Shown here piece by piece: positions 37,201-49,577 of a stretch of 64,000 bases of DNA; the stretch's first letter is position 1, and each line of letters starts with the position of its first letter. The position numbers were made by a program, and so were the translations under genes. The stretch is from Nipponacmea schrenckii (Eukaryota; Mollusca; Gastropoda; Lottiidae). The notes below the pieces were generated by a model, which did no database searches, had not been told where the DNA came from, and was given only the letters and a program-made list of their open reading frames with translations. Where the stretch lies: NCBI GenBank assembly GCA_030562195.1, contig JAUJPP010000003.1, forward strand, positions 45,080,602-45,144,601, in the 5' to 3' direction.

Positions 37201-40024
37201 ACTATGAGAGCCATATTGCTTATTTGATTTAGATGAAACTTGACGCTAATATAGTTTCTGTGATCTTGGAAGTCAATAGCTGGCTTGACAAACAACAATT
37301 AATATTTTAGAAATGCTTCCAATTGGTGTATATTGCCTTCTTCAAGTTTTCTTTGCTCCATATAATGCATAGCCTTTAGATATCCTAATGTAATTGTATT
37401 TCTTGATGACAATTTAATTGTTATAATGATTATTATAACTTGAGTATATTTTCTATATTATCTCAATGATTATTAATAATCCCATTTTTTTCTTGTGAAT
37501 TTCATTTTTTTTAATCAGTTTTCTGTCATGAATTTAGTTTGTACATAAATTATAAAACTAAAATCAAGAGTTTTATTTCAACTAACACTAAGACTGAATA
37601 CAGTGTTCTTATTAAAAAGGAGCTGGGATGACACTGCCAAATTACAAAACAAACAGGAACATAGTGTGTATCAACACCTAGTATCAGCAATACTAGTAGG
37701 TAATTTAATTAAAATCAATATTGTGTTTCCATTTTGCACCAGTTCAAGCTCTATCTTATGTTATCTTTATTGTTGATTTAACAATATCCTTGACCTTGGT
37801 CAGAAAAAGAACTGTGTCCTTACTGTGTAAAAGCCGAAACATTTTTAACCCTTAAAATTAAAAATGTTATGATTCTAAAGTTACATTTAAACTAACATGA
37901 TTTTCTGCATCATTAATATTAATATTAATGAAATAAAAAAAACATTCACAGGTGTTGATAATCTGTATTATTTATTTACATGTTTTTCAATATTTTCTCA
38001 AACAAATAACAATAATAATGGACAATGTAGAATTGGCACAAATAACTATGCAATTTTAAATTAGGAACTGTCCAGTAGGCAAATATTGAATATAATGTCT
38101 TTTAAAAAGATTTTTACAAATTACACTTATTATATTTTGTCTATGCTTACTTTTCTTTACACATTCATGAAAATTCAATAGAAGATTAAAACCGATACAG
38201 ATGTTTTTACAACAATTGACTGAAATGGGTTTCCAATATAGTACACATATATAACAAATATTCAAAGCTGTAGTGAATATATAGAATGACAACAGCATAT
38301 TGTTTCTGTTTCTTGTCAAATACCAATAAGTATCATTGCTATTCACACCATAAATAATTCATTTACAGAGACACAATGACTTGTGAATTATGAAATTATA
38401 TCATAAGTCCAGTACATTTTCAAGTGAGTAAAGGCATCAGTTAGACTAGTCCAATATTTGATGCCACATGTTTCAGAGAGATACATTAGATTATTTCCTA
38501 TCGAATAATACTTAAGTATTAAACTACACAATTCATAACAGATTCATCTATCTAATGCCAGGTTGTATATTTAATGGCTTAAATACTGACAAACTTTTAT
38601 GTTTTCCACCCATTAATTATATTTTTTGTGGTTTTTTTAATTCATTTGCAATAAAGAAAATGCCTAGTAAGAGCTTAAATTCTCCTATTTATGAAAAATC
38701 TTGTACATTACAAAACATTTAAAATCTGGCCTAAACTTAGATTAATATGACATGTAAAAGCATTCAAATTGGCTCTAGTAACAATATAATATTTAATGAG
38801 AATGTACAAATGAGGTAATGATAAAATATCAAATAATTTGATGAACTCAAACAGTTTTTATTTTTACTACTCAGATATCCTTTTAATATAGGAATACTAC
38901 TTCTAAGAAGGTAAAAAAAAAAAGATTTAAGTCTTAAACTTGGCCAATAAAAGCATATATTTACCAGGTGCCTTAACTCAAGAATAGATCTATATAACAA
39001 GATACATGTATATCCATGAAAAAAAGTTATCATTGCGAAACTTTTCAAACATTTAGTTTTAATGGATTATTATCAAGTTTTTAGGTGTTTTTGGCTTATA
39101 GAGAGATTCTGTCGTATAGTTTTGACACCATATAAATCCACCCCTGATCAAAGACTCAATTTTGGCCAAGTTTTAAACTTTTCAATTTTTTGGTCATCCT
39201 AATCAAGAATTAGAATAAATCAAGGAAATATTCATAACTAAAATATTAAATATCTACATTAACACAATATATATAATTATTTGATTAAAACTAAGTCATC
39301 AATATCAGATATCCAATAGGCTATCATGGAATAATAACTCAAAAATGAATAGATTAATTTTACAAAGAAAGACTTATACATGACTTGATCTTAAAACAGG
39401 AGAAATAAAGACTACCATCTAATTAATATCAAAGAAATGATTCAATATCTACAACTACCCAGATAACTAGAGAAAACAAAAACCATACAACAATGGTAAG
39501 CTGTATTATTTGAATGCTGGACCATGATGTAAATTCTTTCTCTATATAGGTCTGGAGTCCATATTTATAAATTGTGATACCTTTAGAGTTTAAATGAGGT
39601 ACGTGTAACAATGAAATAATTTAGTAGATGCCATTTAATACATCATAACCGGTATAATAAATCACAAATATTCTACCCTCCTTTCAAACAATATATCATA
39701 ATTATAAACAAGCAACAATTACTATAACAGTCAGATTTGATACTTAAATAATCCTATCAAATTAATTGGCACTAACATTCTGATTTGCTGCACTTCTTTT
39801 CCCCTTAGTTTAACTCAGTGTGCTAATGATTTGAACATTGTCAGTAATATCTTATTGACCGACTACAGTCAGCTAGTTTAATTGTAAATAACCATTTAGT
39901 ATAGGGATCAATTAATAATGCGTAGATATTTTTGTCTATCTGGTACAGGTATCATCTATAATTCTGTAACAATCTTGTATATACATTGATATAAAGTATC
40001 ACATTATGCTCAGCATATCTACAT
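34292..40024. other. Tail-to-tail spacer: KCTD5 and PDPK1 3' UTRs
   Basis: 5.7 kb lie between the two stop codons. No conserved protein is visible on either strand. Several AATAAA signals lie on the plus strand (for example near 36619), and a minus-strand 3' UTR for PDPK1 must lie at the right side. A short C-run sits near 36406. AT-rich short inverted repeats such as TTAATATTAATATTAA occur near 37913. Nothing else is assigned. Confidence 0.5.
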
Positions 40025-41945
40025 TTATTTCCTTGTACCATAATATCTTTGCCAAGTTTCTTCCAATTTCTTCACCCACTCTTCAGATCTAGATTGTGGA
40101 TCTTCTAAATAATACGTACGATTTGGCTGTAAAAATATTTCATAAATCTATTAATGATATTGTAAAGTTGATACTAATAAATGTAAATAGTGAAAGTAAA
40201 TTTGAAAATGTGATCTTTTCATGATAATTCTCTTTTTTGCAAAAACAATAAATTCCACAAACATAACTATGTTGAAATATTTCTAATATTAGGAACAAAA
40301 CAAACTTACTGTATGCACAAAGAATATCTTAAAATTTTTGGCTTCAGGCTTAAAATGATCTGACCTACAAAAAATCAAAATAAAATGTTTATATGTAATT
40401 AATGTGAAAGAATTCAAAATTCTGTCAGTTCTATTAATTAATTCTTAAATATTTATATGTTAAATTGGCTAAGATGTAAAGAGTTGTTTGGTTCAGTCTC
40501 TTGAATATACTAGAATCAGATATCATACCAGGGTACTTGGCCTTTTAATACTTTATGTACTGGATCAACATAATATAAATGAGGTCCTTCCGTTAATAGA
40601 AACATCCTTCTTCTAGCAAATAAACCCTAAAAAAAAAATATCTATTTCAATAAGGGTACAATCTCAGTCATTTCAGATAGTAAATTACAGAACCAGATGA
40701 ATTTTCAATGGACATTACCTTCTTAAAAAAAACTTAAATATTCAGCCAAAGTCTTACGGTAAATAAAAAAGTTTAGTTTGGTTTTAACAAATTTTGAGTG
40801 AAAAAGGAAAATCTTTATTCTAAGCAAACTGTACTAATGTCAATATGTCAATCATAGGTTCTATCACTAAATCAATGAATGTTGCAAGAGAAATGAAGTG
40901 AAAAACTCACTTTTCGTTTATCAATAAGTCCTTGTTTAATAATTAGATTTCCTTCAACAAATTTATGATACTCATTCTCTCTAGCTTGTTTATTTAATCT
41001 TTGTCTTCTCTCATCTTCTGTTATACTATAATAAATATTATAAAATCATCACATGGATGACAGATCTTGAGTTGTTACACAATACACATTTGACAATAAC
41101 AAAAAGAATAACAAGGTCATTGAATAGTTTGGTGTCAACATTTTATAATGTTTTGACTTACTCTGTAAGATTATTAGTAATAAAATCCACCATTCTTTTA
41201 GCATCAAAACCAGGCTATAAGAAACAATGACATCAATTAAAATACAAATCTAATGTGATTTGATCCCTAATAAAATTCTTAAATTATAGCAGACTTCTCT
41301 TCAAGACAAGAACTTCTTAATAGTTTGATGTGTAACTTTATTTCTACCCGAATAACCAGGGAGTGTGCCAGCTTTCTTTCAAAATATGACCTACTATACT
41401 AACAGGAAACACATCATACCTCTTTATTGCTCCATAGATCTGGGTTACCATGAGCTGCAGGTAAGAATGGTAATAATGTAGGTGGCTCTGTTTCTGGTAA
41501 TGTTTCCCAATCTATTGATGTAAAAAACTCATGGTTTTTTAAAGGATTGTAACCACCCATATCTGTACACCCTAATCTCCTAGTAGGATCCAATACCTAA
41601 AAAATAAAACACTGTGAATTATATCATTTCAAACCATAAGACTCTTTCTTCCAATTTGTCATTCTCAATTACTAACTGAAAGGAAGTAAAAGACATTACA
41701 ATAGATTTTCTGAATTATAAATGTACAAGAACAAGTGCAATATTATAGTCAACTTGACCACTTACCAATAACTGTTCAACAAGATTTCTAGCAACATCAC
41801 TAAACCCATCAGGAAACTCATAATCTAATTTACTTATCTTCTGGAATATTTGATATTCATGTCTGAAATATATATCATATTATTAGGGTATACTTTAGTA
41901 TCAGATTTAATTTCATAAAAGTCAAATTATTGCAGTTTTCGAAAT

Positions 41946-41977
<32 letters not shown>

Positions 41978-44900
41978 CGAATTTCACATTCGATTTTTCT
42001 CTTAGAAGGCAACATGCTACAAACTACCTGTTGCTGTCTGCCATTCAAACTGCGAGACTTCTATTTGTTAAATGTAAAATGACGTCATTCAGAGTGACCG
42101 GAAACGAGCTGTGGGCAATGGCGTTTTTTTTTGTTTTTGTTGTTTATTACCTCTATTTTTCAACTGATTTTGACAGAACTTCTTTTGCTAGCTTCTTTTA
42201 ACTACTAGCTACATAATTGCAGTTTCAAACTGCTAATTTCATTACTTTTGTAGCTGACTTTTATCATTTCAATTTTTGCATTTTTTTCAACTTCTACAAT
42301 TTTATTCCGATGCATCCGAAAACTTACAGATAGATAGACACTATTAATGCGATCAAGAATTATTTTTTAAATTTTTGACATCACTTCCGGTTTTGACGTT
42401 ATTCGCTTTTAAAATTTAAAAATCAACTTCCGGAATTTTCAAGATATTTCAAAAATTCTTTTTGCGATATGCTTGAAATAGTCATACAAAAAAAACGAAG
42501 ATAAAAAAATCCAGACCGGAAGCAAACGTTAAGCCGCCATATTGAAATTTGAAACTTTTGTAAAATTTCAAATTCAAATTCAGGGGATAAAGCGATTTTC
42601 GATATTTTTTCATATCTAATGACTAGAGTCGATTGCGCAACTTTATTTGGGAGCCGATTTTTGAATTTTGATTTTGATTTTCTTTTATTTCCATTTTTAT
42701 TTTATTGGTAATGGCAAAAACTTTAAAGGCCCATATTTTGTGACCTTGACCTTTGGTGACCTTGTGACCTGAACACGACTTATTGCCCTTGATGATATCT
42801 ACCCCCTGATATATTCATTTGTGTTGTCCGATGTCTACTTCCGGTTTTATAGCCGATTGAAATTTGTGATTTTTATTTTTAACGAGCTCTGTCACGTGAA
42901 TTAATTCATAAATCTCAAATATTTATATTGAATCTTATTCGGGTTCATCTGCTCTTTGTAATGATATATTAATCCACATATTTCCACCAAAAATGCGCTT
43001 TTTAATATTTGGAAATTTTATATTTTCTTCTCTACTAACTGTGCGTAATTTTCTTTAAATCGAAATTGGGCCTCTGGAGATGCTACGATTCGCATAATTT
43101 TGATGTCTATAGAATGTTATATCGATTCCTGAATTATATTTGGAAACCGATTTTTGAATTTTGATTTTGATTTTGATATTTTGACCGAAAGTAATATATA
43201 AAATTTTCGAATGGTCGTATATTGTAACCTTGACCTTTAGTGACCTTGTGAGCTGCACAAATGTGATAGCTCTCGAAAAGATCTATCCATTGATATATTA
43301 TATTTTGATGTACGATGCATACTTTCCGTTTTATCACCATTTGAAAATTGCGAATTTCATCGTTAAAAACTGGTTGTTGAATTATGCGTTTGGGCGATCT
43401 ACATGACACTAGTTTCAGCGAACCAATTATGATTTGAAATAAAACGACTTATACTCTGTAAAAATAACGTTACTGTTCTACGGATACTTTAAGGGACAGT
43501 TTTAAAGCGTATATCAAAACTGCTACGCACTGCGTCAGAACCTCGCGAAGCCTGGGGATCTAGTTTTTTTTTTTTTCCCTGTTGAATTATTGTATAAATC
43601 TTGGAACTTCTTTTGATACAATCATATTGTTTACTTACCCTCCTCTGAATGGTGGTAAACCAGAAAGAAATTGGTATATAATGCAACCAAGAGCCCATAA
43701 ATCAGAACTGAAAACACAAGAAACATTCATTTTATCTTCTGTCTTTAGTATCCTTGTATGATTTTAGTGTACTTTACTATCTAATAAATAAAATTCAGAA
43801 TGCAATAGGTAATGAAATTACGTACCTATAATAAGCTTGTTTACTACTTAAAACTTCAGGTGAAACATATTGAGCTGTTCCAACAAATGAATTCCTTCTA
43901 CCAGGTGCTGAGGTCACGTCTTCTGGGGAAAAAATCAATTTCAAAGATGAGATAGACAAAAAAAATTGTAAGCTTTATAAAATAACTATAAACAAGACTC
44001 ATTTCTCTTTAGCACACTTGTAAAAAAAATTGTTAAATGAGCATCTCAAGCAGAGAACACACACAAGATATATCTAAAGTCACTTAAACTTATCTTAGAT
44101 ATATTAACTTTGTATATGTTGGCAAGTTGGATGAAATTTAATAAAACATACCATTATTAACTTCAGTATCTTCTAATATTTTAGCAGAACCAAAATCAGT
44201 TATTAATATATGCATCTTATCATTTAATAGAATATTTTCTGGTTTTAAATCTCTGCAATACAAAAAATTCATTACATCTCCAGATATTGTTATGATTGAA
44301 CCCAGGTTTCAATTTGGTATTAGATGTTATAGATGACACTCTATATTTCAATTTAATGCTTGATTTTCAACATTTTCAGACTTAATTGATAGTTATTCAT
44401 GGAAATTTTCAGGAAAACTATCCAGACTTTAGTCATAAACTAAAATATTAACTGACCTATGAATAATTTTTAACCCATGTAGATGTTCTAGAGCTGAGAC
44501 AATTTCTGCTGTATAAAAACTTGAACATCTTTCATCAAAACATCCTAATTTATTCAAATACTTTAATAATTCTCCTCGACTAGCATAACTCATAACAAAA
44601 TCTATTCATACAGTTAAGAAAACATGATAAGGCAATGATCAACTTACTGTTAGTACAGGTCTCAGTTTGCCTGAGCCAATATAAAGTACATGTACTCCTA
44701 TTCCCAACCCCAAACACTTATTAACACACATTTTGTTCATTCAAATCAGAGAACTAAAAACTTATAAGTTTTGTGCCTGTGTTTCATAACATTGTTATTA
44801 GTATAAAGTTACAATATATACTCTCTACATGGATTAACATCCTGATAGTGAAATCATTTTTAGATATTACATTGGACATAATATCCACCCAAACAAATTA

Positions 44901-45631
44901 TTAAGTTGTGTTTAGTGAATTAAAGCATAGGTGACAAAAAGTTTGTAAAGGATACAAAGCCTGTCAGGATCTTGAAATGTACAGTATAATCTAATGAAAA
45001 AAGGGTGGTTTAACTTTAACAACACTTGTTTTTCTCTCATAACATAACCACTTTTTCTTTCTCTCATAATGTGATTTTTTTCTAAAACTTTAACTGAAAA
45101 ATTAAAAGAATGATACTTTTTATGCTTTATTCCTAGCCCTTCAAATACATGCTGAGCAGTTCCGAAACATCCTAATAAGAGTGATTGCATGAAATTCTTA
45201 ATAATAATTGCACAATTTACAAAGTTTACAAAAACATCACAATTTTTAATCATTGTCAGACAAGTTAAAATTTAAGAATCAATATTTTCAATAGTAACAC
45301 ATTGGCTCACAGCTTTCTCAAACTTTGGTCAAAGATCAAGTGTTTAACTTACTTGCATACTCTTTTCCAGATTCTAATTCTTTTGCCAAATAAACCTTAA
45401 AGAAGAAAAATAAAATGAAATCAATTGAGTGAAGTTAATTAAATAAGCTTACTTAAAACCCAACCAACTAAAAGATATAAAGTTAGAAATGTGCATGAAA
45501 AATCTGATCAACATACTTACAGTGGAAAAGGATCCTTCACCAATCTGGCGACCAAAAACAAAATCATTTGGAGTTTTTTTCAAACTAATAGTGCTACTTT
45601 CACGCCTAATGGCAGTTGATTGAGAGGCCAT
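40025..45631 (-). CDS. PDPK1: 3-phosphoinositide-dependent protein kinase 1, 14 coding exons
   Basis: This is the master kinase of AGC kinases (Akt, S6K, SGK, PKC), recruited to membrane PIP3 through its PH domain. Exons in transcript order: 45521-45631, 45353-45395, 44956-45093, 44457-44601, 44152-44252, 43826-43922, 43639-43707, 41766-41862, 41420-41596, 41162-41214, 40911-41025, 40529-40626, 40310-40364, 40025-40126. Phases agree, 1401 nt, 466 aa. The glycine loop GEGSFSTV (31-38) spans the first splice junction. The ATP lysine is in YAIKV (K53), the catalytic loop is HRDLKPEN (145-152), and DFG is 165-167. The activation loop [15 protein letters not shown] has S191 equivalent to human S241. 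The PH domain occupies about 355-460 ([40 protein letters not shown]), ending NRTYYLEDP...WQRYYGTRK. It is shorter than human (556 aa) through a shorter N terminus and kinase-PH linker. Confidence 0.98.
41946..43575 (-). repeat. 1.6-kb A-tailed repetitive element in PDPK1 intron 7
   Basis: A T-run of about 32 at 41947 (an A-tail if read on the minus strand) marks one end. A shorter T-run at about 43565-43578 lies at the other end, next to ATCCCCAGGCTTCGCGAGGT (minus strand). Two degenerate internal modules, about 42725-42870 and 43195-43350, share ACCTTGACCTTT(G/A)GTGACCTTGTG, a GATATATT block and ACTT(T)CCG(G)TTTTAT. Multiple ACTTCCGG motifs and a TGACGTCA site (about 42079) stand out. No long coding region. 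Possibly a non-LTR or SINE-like element. Confidence 0.6.
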
Positions 45632-46270
45632 GTCTACGCTAACTAGTCCTCTTCACTAGTAATCAAATATTATATAAATTCTGAAAAAAAATGTATAAAA
45701 GCTCATTTCATTTCTGTCCAACATAATAACAAAAAACTTGTTTTCCTCATATCCAATGTGAGTCTGTTATGTGATATTGATACTACATCTTGGCTATTCA
45801 CACACTTAAGTCTTCAGTTTTGTTTTGGGACTTTACGGCCAAGAATATAATATAACATTCTGTGATAGTGTGAACAGTGTAGGCTAACAAGGAACCCTTG
45901 AACCACTTTCATTAGAAATTGGATAGATTAATTCAACTTCAAGTTAAGCCCAAGGTGATTGTGAAGAGTTCTAGTGTGTGAATGTGGTTCCCCTTTGATA
46001 TACTTATTCACTTTAACAGTAAAGTTTCTGTGAGAATTTCATGCAACATACATATTCTTACCATTTTGAAGACTTACAGCTGAAATTATTTCAAAATTTC
46101 AGTTAACAACAACCGGGATGAAATTTCACTTGTCAGGTGTTACCGGAAATGATGACTGCGCAAGGGCAGAGAAGTGAATGAAATTAAAGTTTTAGGCTTC
46201 CGGATAATAAAATTAGGAGGATTATCATTCATTTGAGGCAATCAGGAGACACGCGTCTTGTTGACTGCAG
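45632..46270. promoter_or_regulatory. PDPK1 5' flank and probable divergent promoter
   Basis: The PDPK1 5' UTR and promoter must lie here. At about 46105-46210 there are ETS-type motifs (ACCGGAAAT and CTTCCGGAT) within the only CpG-containing patch in the area. On the plus strand the sequence ends in GACTGCAG followed by GTACAT at 46271, a good 5' splice site, which suggests a non-coding first exon of a plus-strand transcript sharing this promoter. Confidence 0.55.
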
Positions 46271-46780
46271 GTACATATTTATAACATTCTCGTTTTCTCA
46301 CATTTTAGTTATTATTTATTGTTATAGAAACAAATTTAATCCATTCTCTAAATTTTGACGTAATGGAATATAGTCTATCATCCGGGAACTTTCTATGGCG
46401 GTCCTATTATTTACATGAAGAAAGTTGCCTGTCACTTTATATTTTTGAGGAAATATTCTTTATATATAGGCTGATCAGGTATCTGACTGTGCATTTTAGT
46501 AGCTGTTATGTTTGATTTATTTGATTAATGAACTGTCTTAATGATGACTACATTGTGGAATCTTGTATATTATTTTGATTTTAACATCATTCAGTGGTTT
46601 CACAGGCATAGATTGAGTTCAAAGTGAAGTGTCAGTTTACAAGAAAACAAGGGGATGAGTAATACATTTTATAACAATAGCACACATCATAGCAAGTATC
46701 AGAGATGTCTTGCTGCCAAAAGTTGCAGGTTGTACATGTAATTTAGAGCTTGTTGTATTATACTTGTATAACTGAATACC

Positions 46781-46870
46781 AGTCAACTCGGAGACAAGAA
46801 ACTCGGGGACAGTTAACTCGGAGACAAAGTGAGTTAACTTGGGTACAACCATAAGTTAATTCGGAGACAA
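46781..46870. repeat. Short minisatellite with AACTCGGAGACAA units
   Basis: About five imperfect copies of a 15-22-bp unit built on (A)ACTCGGAGACA run head to tail, for example CAACTCGGAGACAAG, AACTCGGGGACAG and AACTCGGAGACAAAG. It is too short and variable for a CRISPR array and lies in eukaryotic DNA. Confidence 0.75.
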
Positions 46871-47769
46871 TATATATTATTGAAATAAAGGTGATATCTT
46901 AAAAACCTTTTGGTTTCGAATTCCCGATCATGCGATCGGAACTTCTTTTAAACATGATTTCGGTAGTAAGCTAGACCAGCGGTAGATTGTTTTTCCATCT
47001 GTCAATTTAGTTAGATTGTCATTATGATTTGATTGACCTAAATGTTTTTTTGACGTTTCTTTAAAAATTTAAATATGTATAAATAAAGACACAAGGAAAT
47101 AGATTATGGTATAACACACTTCTTTAATAAGAAGGTACGGTACATAATGTTTTTATCCTTGTAATATAAGGTTGACTTCTTTCATTCTATGGTAGAAGGA
47201 TTTGAAAAAATCTGTTATAAATTAAGAAAGTTTCGGACAATAATATCCTAATTACAGAAGAAAGCCTCAGTATAAAATCCTAATAAAATTATGAATAGAC
47301 AATGCAGTCTCTACATCTTTTTATGACCTATTTAGTTACCAGTAGGTGTAAAATGCAATGGCCTTGAGTGGTAAAAACAAGTTTATGTTACACTTCTTCA
47401 CACATGAGATGAGAAAGGCATAGGCCTACTGATAGCCTATAAGGTCTTTATATAAAGTATATTCATGTATTTAGCTTGTACTTATTAATAAATATTTTTT
47501 TAGTGGTAGGATCAGCCTAATTGGTTCTAAATTATTTTTTACCTATTATTTGGAATCATAGATATATTTGAATAACATATCAATGATTTCTCAATAGCTT
47601 ATCAATTGAGAGAAAACAGAAGTTAAGCCTTATCAAGATGCATTTTATAACTAAAACCCTCTGGCCTTGGCATTTAGTTTTGGGTTCAGTGCTGCAAATG
47701 TCTAATCCAGGGAGAAAAATACTGTTGTTCTGGTAGATCATACATTATTTTAATTTTATGAGCTCACAT

Positions 47770-47950
47770 AAAATGTAAAGTGTATATTAACATTATTCAT
47801 CAAATGTTAGTCCATCTGTAAACTATGTAGAAGGCACAACTCTTGACAGATATTAATGAAACTTGTTGTGAGTGTTTTTAATTTAACAGAGGTAAACCCT
47901 TAATTGAATATCAGAAAGTTATTGCCCTTTTTCTTGAAATCACGTTAAAT
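47770..47950. repeat. Worn fragment of the 163-bp tandem-core unit (reverse orientation)
   Basis: The stretch contains TTAATGAAACTTGTTGTGAG and AGTTATTGCCCTTTTTCTTG, with AAAGTGTATATTAACATTAT before them. These echo the 33.3-kb element. No ends are preserved. Confidence 0.45.
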
Positions 47951-48470
47951 TTTTAGATGGAATTTGATGATATTGTAATTTAATCCAGGCCATTGTGGGA
48001 TATGAGTAGGTCGTTGGCCACTAAACAAACCATCATGGAATCATGGAAGAAACGATTAGAAACATGCCATTTTTTTAGTAATTTATTCAATGACATATTT
48101 CAAACAACAGACATATATATATATATAAATTGACTTTTGTTTTTGTGTGATTTGAAATTCAGGCCTCATTTAACTATTTGATTTGTTTGATTTATTTTGA
48201 CATTGATATAACAGCACAGATATATACAGGTTTTGATATCAGAATAGAGACAATCTGCTGGCCACCCCAACAGTGACGAGCAACCAAAGCATTTGATCTT
48301 GACAAGCATTTCCCTCAAATTTATCCAGACGTTGGGAGCTGCTCAAAATCATCTCACAACACGGAAATTTCCCAGGGGCTGTACTTTGCAAAATCCTTAT
48401 TTAAACATAATACTGTGGCAGTCTTTTTCCATACATCTGTGTTGATTTGCTTATGAATCTGATGAAAGCA

Positions 48471-48540
48471 TATAACTAGATAAATCAAAATCTTATCAAA
48501 ACTATATAGTTTTGATAAGATTTTGATTTATCTTGTTATA
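48471..48540. repeat. 70-bp palindrome with no spacer
   Basis: The left half (48471-48505) is the reverse complement of the right half (48506-48540) at 34 of 35 positions. The inner 56 bp (AGATAAATCAAAATCTTATC to the centre and back) are perfect, and the single mismatch is near the outer edge. The centre is ACTAT|ATAGT. There is no loop, so it would extrude as a cruciform rather than act as a miRNA hairpin. Confidence 0.95.
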
Positions 48541-49528
48541 CTTGTGTTATACATTGTTGATGACTCTGATTAGCTCAATTGTCATGTAAGCACTATAGGT
48601 CTACAGTCTTGATCGGATCTTGATCAAACCTGGTATATATGGAATTACTCATAAATCACAATTCTTCTTCCTATTAGCCTTTAATAAGCACAGTATATTA
48701 GTCTACAGGGTGCTTTGCAATATGAGCTGACAGCATTTTCTATATTTACTTTATTTTATGGATAAATCTGCTTTAATGTTACCATGTTGCAGATTTATTT
48801 GTTATATGATTATTTACTTAAATGCTATTCCTACACTCTGAATATAATTTTTTTTTGAATTATTAGTACAGGCCCTACCAATAGTGAGAAATTATTATTA
48901 GAATATCTAGTTGAATTTAAAAATTTAAAATGAACAATGTGTTATAAAAATATTGAATAATATGAATGGTATATTTCAGGTGTTAATTGTAAAGGTACAG
49001 AAAAGAGAAGGGATGTTTGTTAAAGTTTAACTTTTTTTTCTAATAAGGTAAGATTATCAGGTAGATTATAAGGTTCCAGTAGATCAAACTATAGAACAAG
49101 TCATGTACATTTTAAATTTTTTGTCAGACATGTAACAGTACCAATGACAATATTTTCAATTACGACTGAAATTCTCCGTTGACTCACCTGAAATGCAAAC
49201 ATAAAACTGCCAATAAGTCGCTATGGATATTTTAGGTCATTCAAATATATATTTTAATAATGATGCAAGTATTCTATTCAGTTGTACAAGTTTCTATTAA
49301 CAGTACTAGACACAGTATCTTTTTGTTCCTGTACTTGGCAAATTGGTAGTTTCAAGTGGTTAAAATGCCTTTTCAATTGCAAATATGTACACTATAGTTT
49401 TTACCAATAATACAAATTTATGTCTGTGATTTCAAAGTATTTAATAATTTTGAGTTGTTTCTATTTGCTTTTCCCTTTTGAAAACTGTAGTAAATTTATT
49501 CTGAACTAGTCTCTGATATCATTTGCAG

Positions 49529-49577
49529 GCAAAGTTATTGAAGAATAGATATTGTTCTATCCACTTCACAATTACTG
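49529..49577 (+). other. Candidate internal exon, 49 bp
   Basis: It is bounded by a good acceptor (TATCATTTGCAG) and a good donor (CTG|GTGAGT). It is open in the frame beginning GCAAAGTTA (AKLLKNRYCSIHFTIT), but this frame does not continue into the next candidate exon at 52482, so it would more likely be 5' UTR. Assigned only on splice-site quality. Confidence 0.35.

Noticed and set aside
43055..43698. Minus-strand frames between PDPK1 exons 7 and 8
   Set aside because: Most lie in the 1.6-kb repeat; the frame at 43489-43698 overlaps true PDPK1 exon 7 but runs into intron past the GTAAGT donor.
48471..48540. MicroRNA hairpin
   Set aside because: There is no loop and pairing is essentially perfect; a cruciform or foldback origin fits better.
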